A stretch of 64,000 nt of DNA from Stappia indica. Its GTDB lineage: Bacteria > Pseudomonadota > Alphaproteobacteria > Rhizobiales > Stappiaceae. The notes under the pieces were generated by a model that made no database searches, was not told where the DNA came from, and saw only the letters and a program-made list of their open reading frames with translations. A program made the translations under genes and the position numbers. Positions 52,301 to 59,925 of the stretch are shown here, piece after piece; the first letter of the stretch is position 1; each line of letters starts with the position of its first letter. The stretch is from positions 248,001 to 312,000 of the forward strand of contig NZ_MBQE01000004.1 in the NCBI RefSeq assembly GCF_001696535.1, read 5' to 3'.

Positions 52301-52398
52301 ACTTTTCGCATCTCGAGGCGATGCTGTCCGATCGGCAGAAGCAGGTCCGCGCGACGTTCGAGAAGCTGGTTGGGAAGGTCTCGGCCAAGGCCGGGTGA
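49390..52398 (+). CDS. glnE: bifunctional glutamine synthetase adenylyltransferase/deadenylylase GlnE
   Basis: A 1002-aa enzyme that attaches and removes AMP on glutamine synthetase in answer to nitrogen state. The N-terminal (de-adenylylase) domain has the nucleotidyltransferase motif YSSDIDLIVMYEP near residue 218 with VVLAMGKYGALELN just before; the C-terminal (adenylylase) domain has VVAMGKLGGREMTAASDLDL near residue 715. Both DxD sites are intact. Regions RGGIREVEFFAQTQQLIAGG and LKQVAGGMVDIEFAAQYLQL are family landmarks. The start is TTG with GGGAGG 6 nt upstream; no ATG is nearer. It lies 39 bp after the kinase gene. Confidence 0.95.
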   Translation: MNDSVAAKGAANHGGRNGNDVGSGAGGAPLLAAISLVPAPESTAAADALAQDLADVVAGLDADDAQRDRVGAFLSGALTNAPYLRDLALADHERLAALLQESPQARVDRLVAEARELSGEEEGAVMAGLRRLKQDLALTLALADIAGALDLDAVTGGLSRFADAALTAAIRFCLRDLARRGKFEIRDEAAPENGCGFVVLAMGKYGALELNYSSDIDLIVMYEPELAPVTGGAEAPVEFVRMTKRLVKMMGDRTADGYVFRTDLRLRPDPGATPLAMSIPAALVYYESLGQNWERAALIKARACAGDVPCGESFLKEISPFIWRKYLDYAAIADVHSIKRQIHVHKGHGRIAVAGHNVKLGRGGIREVEFFAQTQQLIAGGRITELRGRRTLDTLATLAELDWIAADARDELTEAYRFLRAVEHRIQMVNDEQTHILPADAEARARVSRLMGFAELEPFEDELRTRLKRVQKHYSALFENEPELASDLGNLVFTGDDDDPETLETLTRLGYQRPKEAGKIIRAWHFGRYPAVRSSKARERLTELHPVLIAALASTDNADQALIAFDGFLSKLPAGVQLFSLLRSNPQLLKLLATVMGAAPRMGEVVSKRVHVLDAVMDPAFFGAMPTSEEFRTGLARTLDLARFYEDALDRARIFAQEQQFLIGLRLLSDTLNAHQVGEALARLAETVVAGLMPFVIDQVAENHGRLPGADWAVVAMGKLGGREMTAASDLDLILLYDHPEDEAETDGKRPLAASQYFIRLTQRLVAALSAPTAEGRLYEVDFRLRPSGNAGPLATRLTAFEAYQVKEAWTWEHMALTRARVIARSSDAFAKRIDANIRETLARPRDADKIAAEVASMRGRIEAEKGTSDIWDLKQVAGGMVDIEFAAQYLQLVNAQAHPEILSQTTETVLERARDAGLLSPGDAEVLLPAIRLYHALTQVQRLTLEGPFKVDTVPKGVRELLVHAGEAPDFSHLEAMLSDRQKQVRATFEKLVGKVSAKAG

Positions 52399-52467
52399 AC
52401 GGCGCAGCAGCTGATCAGACGGGGCGACGCGCCCGGGCGCGTCGCCGCATGTCGGGAGCGCGAAAGC

Positions 52468-52944
52468 CTATCGCGACTTCAACAGGTCCAAGGCATAGGC
52501 GTCCAGCTGCTCCGAAACCGTACCCCAGCCGTCATGGAAGCCCATGTCCTCATGGGTCTTGCGGGCGTCCGTGGAACGGTGCCGGGCGATGGCGGTGTAG
52601 GTCGTGCCGCCGTTGTCGTCGTCCTCCAGCAGCAGAAGGGCTGTCATGAACGGGTCCGGCGCGGGCTTCCAGCCTTCGGTATAGGCATCGGTGAAGACGA
52701 GCTTTTCCTGCGGCACGACCTCGAGGAAGACTCCCTCATTGGCCATCTCGGTGCCTTCCACGTCGAAGGTCGTGTTGAACCGGCCGCCGACCCGCAGGTC
52801 GATCTCGCAAGCCGTGACCTTGTGAGGGCGGGGCACGAAGAAGTGCTTGATGTGTTCGGGCGTCGTCCAGCACTCCCACAGGATCGAACGCGGGGCCTTG
52901 AGCGTACGCTTCAGGATGAGATCGGTTTCCGGATCAAGTTTCAT
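52468..52944 (-). CDS. SRPBCC/AHSA1-domain protein
   Basis: A 158-aa cytosolic START-like protein of the AHSA1 type. It opens with LILKRTLKAPRSILWECWTT and EHIKHFFVPRPH, and has VGGRFNTTFDVEGTEM and FHDGWGTVSEQLDAYALDL, typical of the family. Genes of this type commonly follow an ArsR-like regulator, as here: the regulator gene overlaps this start by 11 nt. The ligand is unknown; a response to toxic or hydrophobic compounds is often supposed. Confidence 0.9.
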   Translation of the reverse strand: MKLDPETDLILKRTLKAPRSILWECWTTPEHIKHFFVPRPHKVTACEIDLRVGGRFNTTFDVEGTEMANEGVFLEVVPQEKLVFTDAYTEGWKPAPDPFMTALLLLEDDDNGGTTYTAIARHRSTDARKTHEDMGFHDGWGTVSEQLDAYALDLLKSR

Positions 52945-53281
52945 CGGTTCTCTCTTTCACGATCTTCGCGACATAGGCGTCGAACTGGTCCATGCGCGAG
53001 GTCCAGAGCGCCTGCTGCTCCGCCAGCCAATGGGTGACGGGCGCTATTCCGTCCGCCGAAAGCCGGCAATATCTCACGCGGCCCTTCTTCGTCGTCTCGA
53101 TCAATCCGGCTGCTTCCAGCCTGGACAGATGACCCATGAACGAAGGCAGGGCCATGGCGTGAGCCGAGGCCAGTTCACTCACCGAAGCCGGCCCTCTCGC
53201 GAGGCGAGAGACCACCGCCCTGCGCGTTTCGTCGCCAAGGGCGGCGAACTTGAGGTTCAGGTCCGGATCATGCTTAGCCAT
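52934..53281 (-). CDS. ArsR-family winged-helix repressor
   Basis: A 115-aa regulator. It contains KFAALGDETRRAVVSRLARG, SVSELASAHAMALPSFMGHL, and RLEAAGLIETTKKGRVRYCR, the ArsR/HTH_20 pattern without the Cys metal-binding box of ArsR/SmtB, so it is of the metal-free type that is paired with SRPBCC genes. Such proteins repress their own two-gene operon. A short AT-rich stretch at 53285-53340 upstream should hold promoter and operator (it includes the repeated core CGCCTAA near 53283 and GCCTAAG near 53333). Confidence 0.9.
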   Translation of the reverse strand: MAKHDPDLNLKFAALGDETRRAVVSRLARGPASVSELASAHAMALPSFMGHLSRLEAAGLIETTKKGRVRYCRLSADGIAPVTHWLAEQQALWTSRMDQFDAYVAKIVKERTDET

Positions 53282-53455
53282 TCGCCTAACTATCCATTCA
53301 TCGTGAAGAGGTCAATCGAAATTTAGGTCATCGCCTAAGTTTCAGGAAGGGGCCTGTCCGGCGGCGCGGTGTCGCAGGGTGCAGCACAAAAGAAAAGGGC
53401 CCGCGATGCGGACCCTTGATTATGGGCGTGCCCAGAACTGAATGAACAGGTTAGG

Positions 53456-55813
53456 TCAGGCCGCCTTGCTGGCCGGCCGCGCTTCCACCGGCAGCGTGAC
53501 GGTCACCGTGGTGCCCTTGCCGACGCTGGAGCGGATCTCCATCGTGCCGCCATGCATCTTGACCAGCGACTGCGCGATGGCGAGGCCGAGGCCTGAACCC
53601 TTGTGCGTCTTGGTGAACTGGTTCTCGACCTGGACGAAGGGCTTGGCCAGGCGGGTGATATCGCTTTCGCGGATGCCGATTCCGGTGTCCGAGATGGCGA
53701 TCACGACCGCATTGGCGCCGTCCATCCTGCCGTGGGTCGCGGCCAGTGTGACCGAGCCGTTGTCGGGCGTGAACTTGACCGCATTGGCGAGAAGGTTGAG
53801 CAGGACCTGCTTGACGGCACGACGGTCGGCGGAGAGGGCAAGGCCCTCCTCGGTCTCGCAGGTGACCGAAATCGTCTTCTCGGCAGCCGCGGCGGAGATG
53901 ATGCGCGTGACGTCGGTGACGATGGCGCCGAGGTTCACGGCCTCCCGCTTCAGCTCCATGCGACCGGCTTCGATCTTCGACATGTCGAGAATGTCGTTGA
54001 TGACGTTCAGCAGGTAGCGGCCGCTGTCATGGATGTCCGTGCAGTACTCGCGGTACTTGTCGGAGCCGAGCGGGCCGAACATGCCCTGGTCCATAATCTC
54101 GGAGAAGCCGATGATCGCATTGAGCGGCGTGCGGAGCTCGTGGGAGATGTTGGCCAGGAATTCGGACTTGGCCTGGTTGGCCTCTTCCGCCTTTGTCTTC
54201 TCTTCCGAATACTTCTCGGCGAGTTCCACGAGCTGCTGCGCCTGCACTTCCAGCTTCTGGCGCGACTGGCGCAGGTCGGCGACCGTGGCCATCAGCCGGC
54301 GCTCGCTCTCCATCAGCTTTTCCTCGTGGCGCTTCAGCGCCGTGATGTCCGTGCCGACGGAGACGAAGCCGCCGTCCTTGGTGCGGCGCTCGGAAATCTG
54401 CAACCAGCGGCCGTCGGCGAGTTGTGCCTCGTAGGACGAGGAGGGATCGGACGCGTCGCTGCCGATGGTTGGGCTCGCCGACACGACGGTCTGGCGGGCG
54501 GCGGCCATCACCTGCGCATAGGGCGTGCCGGCCTTGATCGCGGAGTTCGGCAGGTTGTGCAGCGTCTGATAGTTCGAGTTGCACATCACCAGATGGTTCT
54601 CGGTGTCCCACAGGACGAAGGCTTCCGAGATCGTCTCGATGGCATCGCGCAGCCGCAGATCCGCGGTGCGGCTCTGCTCGGCAAGCTGCTTCTGCTCGGT
54701 GACGTCGATGCAGATGCCGATCAGGTGCGGCTCGGCGATGCCCGGCTCGCTCTGGACCTCGGCGCGGGCGCGCAGCCACACCCAGTCGCCATTGGCATGG
54801 CGCATGCGGAACATGCGGTCGACGGTGGTCTCGCCGGTCTCCAGCAGCGACTCCGCGAGATCGTAGAGATCGATGTCGTCCGGATGGGCGAGGGCGGAAA
54901 TCTCCGCAAAGCCGAGAATGTCGTCGCGCGGCTGCAGGCCCAGCATCTCGTAGAGAGAGGCGGACCAAAAGATGCGGCCGCGGGAGAGGTCCCAGTCGAA
55001 CAGGCCGCAGCGGCCGCGGTTGAGCGCCAGGTCGATGCGTGCCCGGGTGGCGGCATAGATCTGGTCTGCCTGCTCCGCGCGCGTCGCCTGGGCGAAGAAG
55101 GCGTAGATCAGGACCAGGAGAACAGAGGCGGTGCCGACGAACAGGGTCACATTGGCCGACACGCTGGCCCGCCAATCGGCGAAGATCATGTCCTTGGACT
55201 GGATCAGCGCGACCATGCCGAGCCGGCCGTCGAGATGATGGACGGTGGCATAAGCCTCGTCAGCTTCGCCGGCGGAGACGGTCAGGACCCCGGCGCGGGC
55301 GCCGAAGACGGTGAGGGGCTGGCCGGCGCCGAGCAGATCGGCGAGCGGACGGCCTTCCAGGTCGGAGCGGATCGGCGCGGTCGCCATGATCACGCCGTCC
55401 GGGTCGGCAACGAGGATGCGGCGTCCATCGCCCGTGGCGCGCGGCGGCAGGCTGTCGGCGAGGGCTGCCTGAAGTGCGGTGCTGAAGCCCTGCTCGGGAA
55501 GCGCGGCCTCGGCGGTCGACAGGCGCGCGGCCAGCGTCGTCGCGATCATCGTCAGATCGTCGCGCGCCCGCAGGTCGGTCTCTTCATGTTCGTAGGACAG
55601 CGTCAGCGCCCGATAGGTCGCGAGCGTGGCGATGAAGACGATGCACAGAACCGGAATGGCCCGGCGGAAGAACGGTTCAGCGGTGAGTAGTCGCTGATAG
55701 GCAGGCTGCGCCAGAAGGCGGATGTGCCCGGTCAGAGACTGCGAGTCACGCTGTCTTTTCAACATGTCCGCGAATCGACGCGCGGACGCAGCCCCTGCAA
55801 AGGCACGCGCCAT
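53456..55813 (-). CDS. pleC: PleC-like PAS histidine kinase
   Basis: A 785-aa membrane kinase. TM1 is near residues 51-71 (AIPVLCIVFIATLATYRAL), a periplasmic sensor region spans about 72-215, and TM2 is near 220-240 (LFVGTASVLLVLIYAFFA). Two PAS domains follow (FWSASLYEMLGLQPRDDILG; ISEAFVLWDTENHLVMCNSN), then the HisKA box ISHELRTPLNAIIGFSEIM and HATPase motifs NLLANAVKFTPDNG, DTGIGIRES and GSGLGLAIAQSL. Layout and neighbourhood (glnE, pepN) fit PleC, the phosphatase/kinase of DivK in rhizobia. The ATG at 55813 is preferred over a TTG at 55858. A perfect CtrA-type box lies 117 bp upstream. Confidence 0.85.
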   Translation of the reverse strand: MARAFAGAASARRFADMLKRQRDSQSLTGHIRLLAQPAYQRLLTAEPFFRRAIPVLCIVFIATLATYRALTLSYEHEETDLRARDDLTMIATTLAARLSTAEAALPEQGFSTALQAALADSLPPRATGDGRRILVADPDGVIMATAPIRSDLEGRPLADLLGAGQPLTVFGARAGVLTVSAGEADEAYATVHHLDGRLGMVALIQSKDMIFADWRASVSANVTLFVGTASVLLVLIYAFFAQATRAEQADQIYAATRARIDLALNRGRCGLFDWDLSRGRIFWSASLYEMLGLQPRDDILGFAEISALAHPDDIDLYDLAESLLETGETTVDRMFRMRHANGDWVWLRARAEVQSEPGIAEPHLIGICIDVTEQKQLAEQSRTADLRLRDAIETISEAFVLWDTENHLVMCNSNYQTLHNLPNSAIKAGTPYAQVMAAARQTVVSASPTIGSDASDPSSSYEAQLADGRWLQISERRTKDGGFVSVGTDITALKRHEEKLMESERRLMATVADLRQSRQKLEVQAQQLVELAEKYSEEKTKAEEANQAKSEFLANISHELRTPLNAIIGFSEIMDQGMFGPLGSDKYREYCTDIHDSGRYLLNVINDILDMSKIEAGRMELKREAVNLGAIVTDVTRIISAAAAEKTISVTCETEEGLALSADRRAVKQVLLNLLANAVKFTPDNGSVTLAATHGRMDGANAVVIAISDTGIGIRESDITRLAKPFVQVENQFTKTHKGSGLGLAIAQSLVKMHGGTMEIRSSVGKGTTVTVTLPVEARPASKAA

Positions 55814-55929
55814 CGTAATGGCCCCCGATGTGTCGATTTTGCCGCAAACAGAACGCAACCGGCGCTCGAATCATTTTCATTTGAATCGCATTCGCGGCCT
55901 TTGTCCAGAGTCCCCCAAGAAAAATATAG

Positions 55930-55944
55930 TTAACGGAAGCTTAA
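55930..55944. promoter_or_regulatory. CtrA-type binding site upstream of pleC-like gene
   Basis: TTAA-CGGAAGC-TTAA is an exact match to the CtrA consensus TTAA-N7-TTAA, and the flanks (AGTTAAC, TTAATC) also fit. It lies in the gap between the pleC-like and pepN genes, 117 bp before the chosen pleC start. CtrA is the master cell-cycle regulator of alphaproteobacteria; binding is inferred. Confidence 0.65.
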
Positions 55945-56067
55945 TCCGATTTGCAAAACGCACAACTCTTGCGAGTCCTGCAAGGCCGATACGAAACGGG
56001 CCACCGAGGCGGTCCTGCAGGACTGTCCCGGCGGCCCGAAAGCCTGATTCGAGTGGGTGCCGATGAC

Positions 56068-58713
56068 TTACTGCAGGCAGCGCTCGACAATATCGCGCAT
56101 GTCGACGGAAAGGTCGGTTTCAGCCGCAAGGCGCCGCAAGGCGGCTTCGGCATGGGCCCGCCGGCCCGGCTCCAGCGCACGCCAGGAGCGGAAGGCGGAC
56201 ATCATCCGCGCAGCGGCCTGCGGGTTGCGTCGGTCGAGGTCGCGAGCGAAATCCGCCACGAAATCGAAGCCTGCACCGTCTGCGCGGTTGAACTGGCTCT
56301 GGTTGCCGCTGGCGAAGGCGCCGATCAGGGCGCGGACGCGGTTCGGGTTGCCCGCCGAGAAGGCCGGATGGCCGGTCAGCTGCCGAACCCGCTCCAGCGT
56401 CGAAGCGGTCGGGGCGGTTGCCTGCACCATGAACCACTTGTCCATGGCAAGCGGTACCGCGCGGTAGCGCTCCTCATAGGCCGCCAGCGCCGCGTCTCGG
56501 CCCGGCAGCGCGGCATGGGTGAGAACCGACAACGCCGCGAAGCGGTCGGTCATGTTGTCGCTCGCCTCGAAATGCGTCTGGACGAGCAAGTTGCCCGCCG
56601 GATCCGAGCCATGGCCGAGATAGTCGAGCAGGGTGTTGCGCAGCGCTCTGCGACCGGCCGAGCGGGCGTCGGGAGAGAACTCCGCCTCGTCCCGCATTGC
56701 CTCATAGGTCGCCCGAATCGTCGGGGCGATGTCGTCGGCAATGGCGCGGCGGAAGGCCGTGCGTGCGGCATGCACGGCATCCGGATCGACGTCGTGGCCG
56801 ATCTCGCGGGCGATGTCGGCTTCGCCCGGAAGTTGCAGGCACAGGGCCCGAAAGGCCGGCTCCAGGCTTTCGTCGGCGACGTTGGCCGCGAACGCGGCGA
56901 TCAGTGCCGGGCTCACGGTCACGGCTTCCTGCCGGGCCGCGCCGGCGGTTGCCGCGATCAGCGCGGTCATCACGACGCTTTGCAGCGCTTCCCAGCGATT
57001 GAAGGGATCCTTGTCGTTAGCCGCAAGGAACAGGAGATCGCTCTCGTTCAGATCGCTCTTGAGCGAGACGGGCGCGGAGAAGCCGCGCAGCAGCGAGGGA
57101 ACGGGCCGCTCGGTCAAGCCGCTGAATACCACGGTCTGTACCGGGGTGCGGATGTGGAGCACGTCGCCGGTCGTGTCGGCACCGTTGATCGCTGCGGGCG
57201 CGAGCTCCTCGCCGTTTTCGCCCATGAGGCCGATGCGGACAGGGATGTGCATCGGCTTCTTGTCGGGCTGCCTGGGCGAGGGCGCAAGCTGCTGGCGGAA
57301 GGTGAGGGTGAGGCGGCCGGCTTCCTTCTCGTAGGCGCTGTCGACCTTGAGCACCGGGGTTCCGGCCTGCTCGTACCACAGGGAGAACTGCTCGAGATCG
57401 AGCCCGCTCGCCTCCTGGAAACAGGCGAGGAATGCCTCGATCGTCGTTGCCTCTCCGTCGTGACGGCGGAAGTAGAGATCCATGCCGGCCCGGAAAGCCT
57501 CGTCGCCGATGAGGCACTTGAGCATGCGCACGACCTCGGCGCCCTTCTCGTAGACGGTGGCCGTGTAGAAGTTATTGATCTCGTGATAGAGGCGCGGGCG
57601 CACCGGATGGGCGAGGGGACCGGCATCCTCGGGAAACTGGTGCGACTTCAGCAGCCGGACGTCGGCGATGCGCTTGACCGCGCGCGAGCGCATGTCGGCC
57701 GAAAACTCCTGGTCGCGGAAGACGGTCAGCCCTTCCTTCAGGCAGAGCTGGAACCAGTCGCGGCAGGTGATGCGATTGCCCGTCCAGTTGTGGAAATACT
57801 CGTGGGCGATGACGGTCTCGATGCCGGCATAGTCCTGGTCGGTTGCCGTCTCCGGGCGGGCCAGGACGTATTTGTCGTTGAAGATGTTGAGGCCCTTGTT
57901 CTCCATCGCGCCCATGTTGAAGTCGGACACGGCGACGATGTTGAACACGTCGAGATCGTAGGCGCGGCCGAAGACCTCTTCGTCCCAGCGCATGGAGCGC
58001 TTCAGGCTGTCCATCGCCCAGTCGCAGGCACCTTCGTTGCCGTGCTCGACATAGATGTTGAGGGCGACATCGCGGCCTTCACAGGTCCGGAAACTGTCGC
58101 TGACGCACGCAAGGTCGCCTGCCACCATGGCGAAGAGGTAGGCGGGCTTGGGATGCGGATCGTGCCAGATGGCGTAGTGACGGTCGGTTCCCGGCACCGG
58201 ACCGCTTTCCACCGGATTGCCGTTGCCCAGCAGGACAGGCGCCTCGCTGGCGCGAGCCTCGATCCGGGTGGTGTAAACGGCGAGGCAATCGGGGCGGTCG
58301 AGGAAATAGGTGATCCGCCGGAAGCCTTCAGCCTCGCACTGGGTGCAGTAGGTGCCGTTCGAGCGATAAAGACCCATCAGCTTGGTGTTCGCGTCCGGGT
58401 CGAGCGTCGTCTCGATCTCCAGCGTGAACGGGCCGGCGGGCGGCGAGAGGATTTCCAGCCGGTCGGGCGCGACCGTGTAGTCGCCATCCGCCAGCACGCG
58501 GCCGTCGAGCGAGAGGGCGGTCAGGCGGAGGTCATCGCCGTCGAGCACCAGCGGCGTTCCAGGTGCCGTATCGCTCGCCCGCTCCAGCGCTAGGCGTGCC
58601 CGAACCTTTGCCGAGCGGGGCGCGAGGCGAATGTCGAGATGGACCGTGGAGATCCGGTAAGCCGGCGCCCGATAGTCTTCGAGGCGGACGGGAGCGGAAG
58701 AGTCGGGGCGCAT
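56068..58713 (-). CDS. pepN: aminopeptidase N (M1 zinc peptidase)
   Basis: An 881-aa cytosolic M1 aminopeptidase that trims N-terminal residues from peptides. The exopeptidase motif is NMGAMENKGLN near residue 270, and the zinc site HEYFHNWTGNRI gives HExxH with the third ligand Glu in LKEGLTVFRDQEFS. The length and the C-terminal alpha-helical domain (AGRRALRNTLLDYLG, ERVRQLTGHPAFS) match the gamma/alpha-proteobacterial PepN class. The ATG at 58713 opens RPDSSAPVRLEDYRAPAYRI, typical of PepN. It is convergent with nothing and lies upstream of pleC on the same strand. Confidence 0.95.
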   Translation of the reverse strand: MRPDSSAPVRLEDYRAPAYRISTVHLDIRLAPRSAKVRARLALERASDTAPGTPLVLDGDDLRLTALSLDGRVLADGDYTVAPDRLEILSPPAGPFTLEIETTLDPDANTKLMGLYRSNGTYCTQCEAEGFRRITYFLDRPDCLAVYTTRIEARASEAPVLLGNGNPVESGPVPGTDRHYAIWHDPHPKPAYLFAMVAGDLACVSDSFRTCEGRDVALNIYVEHGNEGACDWAMDSLKRSMRWDEEVFGRAYDLDVFNIVAVSDFNMGAMENKGLNIFNDKYVLARPETATDQDYAGIETVIAHEYFHNWTGNRITCRDWFQLCLKEGLTVFRDQEFSADMRSRAVKRIADVRLLKSHQFPEDAGPLAHPVRPRLYHEINNFYTATVYEKGAEVVRMLKCLIGDEAFRAGMDLYFRRHDGEATTIEAFLACFQEASGLDLEQFSLWYEQAGTPVLKVDSAYEKEAGRLTLTFRQQLAPSPRQPDKKPMHIPVRIGLMGENGEELAPAAINGADTTGDVLHIRTPVQTVVFSGLTERPVPSLLRGFSAPVSLKSDLNESDLLFLAANDKDPFNRWEALQSVVMTALIAATAGAARQEAVTVSPALIAAFAANVADESLEPAFRALCLQLPGEADIAREIGHDVDPDAVHAARTAFRRAIADDIAPTIRATYEAMRDEAEFSPDARSAGRRALRNTLLDYLGHGSDPAGNLLVQTHFEASDNMTDRFAALSVLTHAALPGRDAALAAYEERYRAVPLAMDKWFMVQATAPTASTLERVRQLTGHPAFSAGNPNRVRALIGAFASGNQSQFNRADGAGFDFVADFARDLDRRNPQAAARMMSAFRSWRALEPGRRAHAEAALRRLAAETDLSVDMRDIVERCLQ

Positions 58714-58838
58714 GAAATTTCCTTCCTGCGGCTGCGGTGCGACGGCTCTTTCCCACTTTTCGGGAGAACCGGACCGGCTGCATTGACAAGGGTCATCGGA
58801 ACGTCCGCGTCAGTTCTGCGGAGGGTTGGACCCGACGT

Positions 58839-59666
58839 TCAGCAGATCGATCGGGCCATCTCGACGAGACTCAAGGTCATGTCGCTGTCCGGATCGGCAA
58901 GCGGTGCGATGACGGTGAAATGGTTGTCCTGGCCGCGAATGTCGAGCTCGGTCCGGACGCCTCCGCGCTGCCAGACATCGACAATCACGCGCGACTGGCG
59001 GATGAACTCCGACGATTCGCCCCCGCCCACCGCGGCGACGAGGCGCGTGCCCGGCTGGGCGGCGAATGCGATCGGCGAAACATCGATGGCTTCCTTACGG
59101 TCGAGGCGCAGCTTCTCGTTCAGCGAGGTGCCGATCAGCGGCTGCAGATCGAAGACGCCGGAAATCGCGAGCCCCGCCGGCACCAGGCCGCGCGGCAGCC
59201 CGCGGCTGCCCCAGTCGGTGGCCAGCAGTGCTGCGGTCAGCTGCCCGCCGGCGGAATGGCCGTAGGCCACGACCGGGCGACGGTAGCGCTCCCACAGATG
59301 CGCCACGAGCCGCCGGATCTCCTCGACGATATCGCCGACGCGCACCTGCGGGCAGAGCGAATAGCTGGGAACGGCGACAGGGATGCCGTGGGCGTTGAGC
59401 CCCTTGGCCATGTGAGAGAAGAACGTCCGGTCGAGGCCCTGCCAGTAGCCGCCGTGGATGAAAAGGCCGAGCGGCCCGCGTTCCGGCATGCCGGCCTCGG
59501 GGAGAAACAGGTCGTAGACGGTCCGCTCCCCGAGCTCGTACGCGACGGCGAGCGTGCAATTGGCTTCGCCGCGATACTGCGCCGCGTCGCGCGCCCAGCC
59601 CTCGATGATCGCGGGATGTTCGGGTACCAGCGCCCGGTTGTTGTATTCGGCCTCGTAGTCGATCAC
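58839..59666 (-). CDS. alpha/beta hydrolase, arylformamidase-like
   Basis: A 275-aa hydrolase. It has the oxyanion motif LFIHGGYWQGLD near residue 87 (HGGYW is shared with kynurenine formamidases of the esterase type), nucleophile in VVAYGHSAGGQLTAALLA near 145, and a late Asp and His (RGQDNHFTVIAPL). The GTG start at 59666 has GGGAG 7 nt upstream and opens IDYEAEYNNRALVPEHPAII, as in this family. Formamidase activity in tryptophan breakdown is possible, but no kyn gene is adjacent. It lies 125 bp upstream of pepN on the same strand. Confidence 0.85.
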   Translation of the reverse strand: MIDYEAEYNNRALVPEHPAIIEGWARDAAQYRGEANCTLAVAYELGERTVYDLFLPEAGMPERGPLGLFIHGGYWQGLDRTFFSHMAKGLNAHGIPVAVPSYSLCPQVRVGDIVEEIRRLVAHLWERYRRPVVAYGHSAGGQLTAALLATDWGSRGLPRGLVPAGLAISGVFDLQPLIGTSLNEKLRLDRKEAIDVSPIAFAAQPGTRLVAAVGGGESSEFIRQSRVIVDVWQRGGVRTELDIRGQDNHFTVIAPLADPDSDMTLSLVEMARSIC

Positions 59667-59925
59667 GCGTTCGCTCCCGTTTGACGAGATGTCTCTTAGC
59701 TGTTGCGCCGTGCCGAGTACAGAGAGGGGACTGCCGGCGTGACGCACACAGGCAACCGCAGGGGAGAAGGTCCCGGCCATTGACCTTCACGCGATGTTTG
59801 GGTGCTGCAGGGTCGCGTTTCGGACTCAATCCGCGCTATTGTTCCGGGAAAGATAACGACCGGCGTGTGACGCGGATGCGGGCGGGATATCTGGCTGGCA
59901 GGTTGCAAGGACGGCGCAGCTACGC

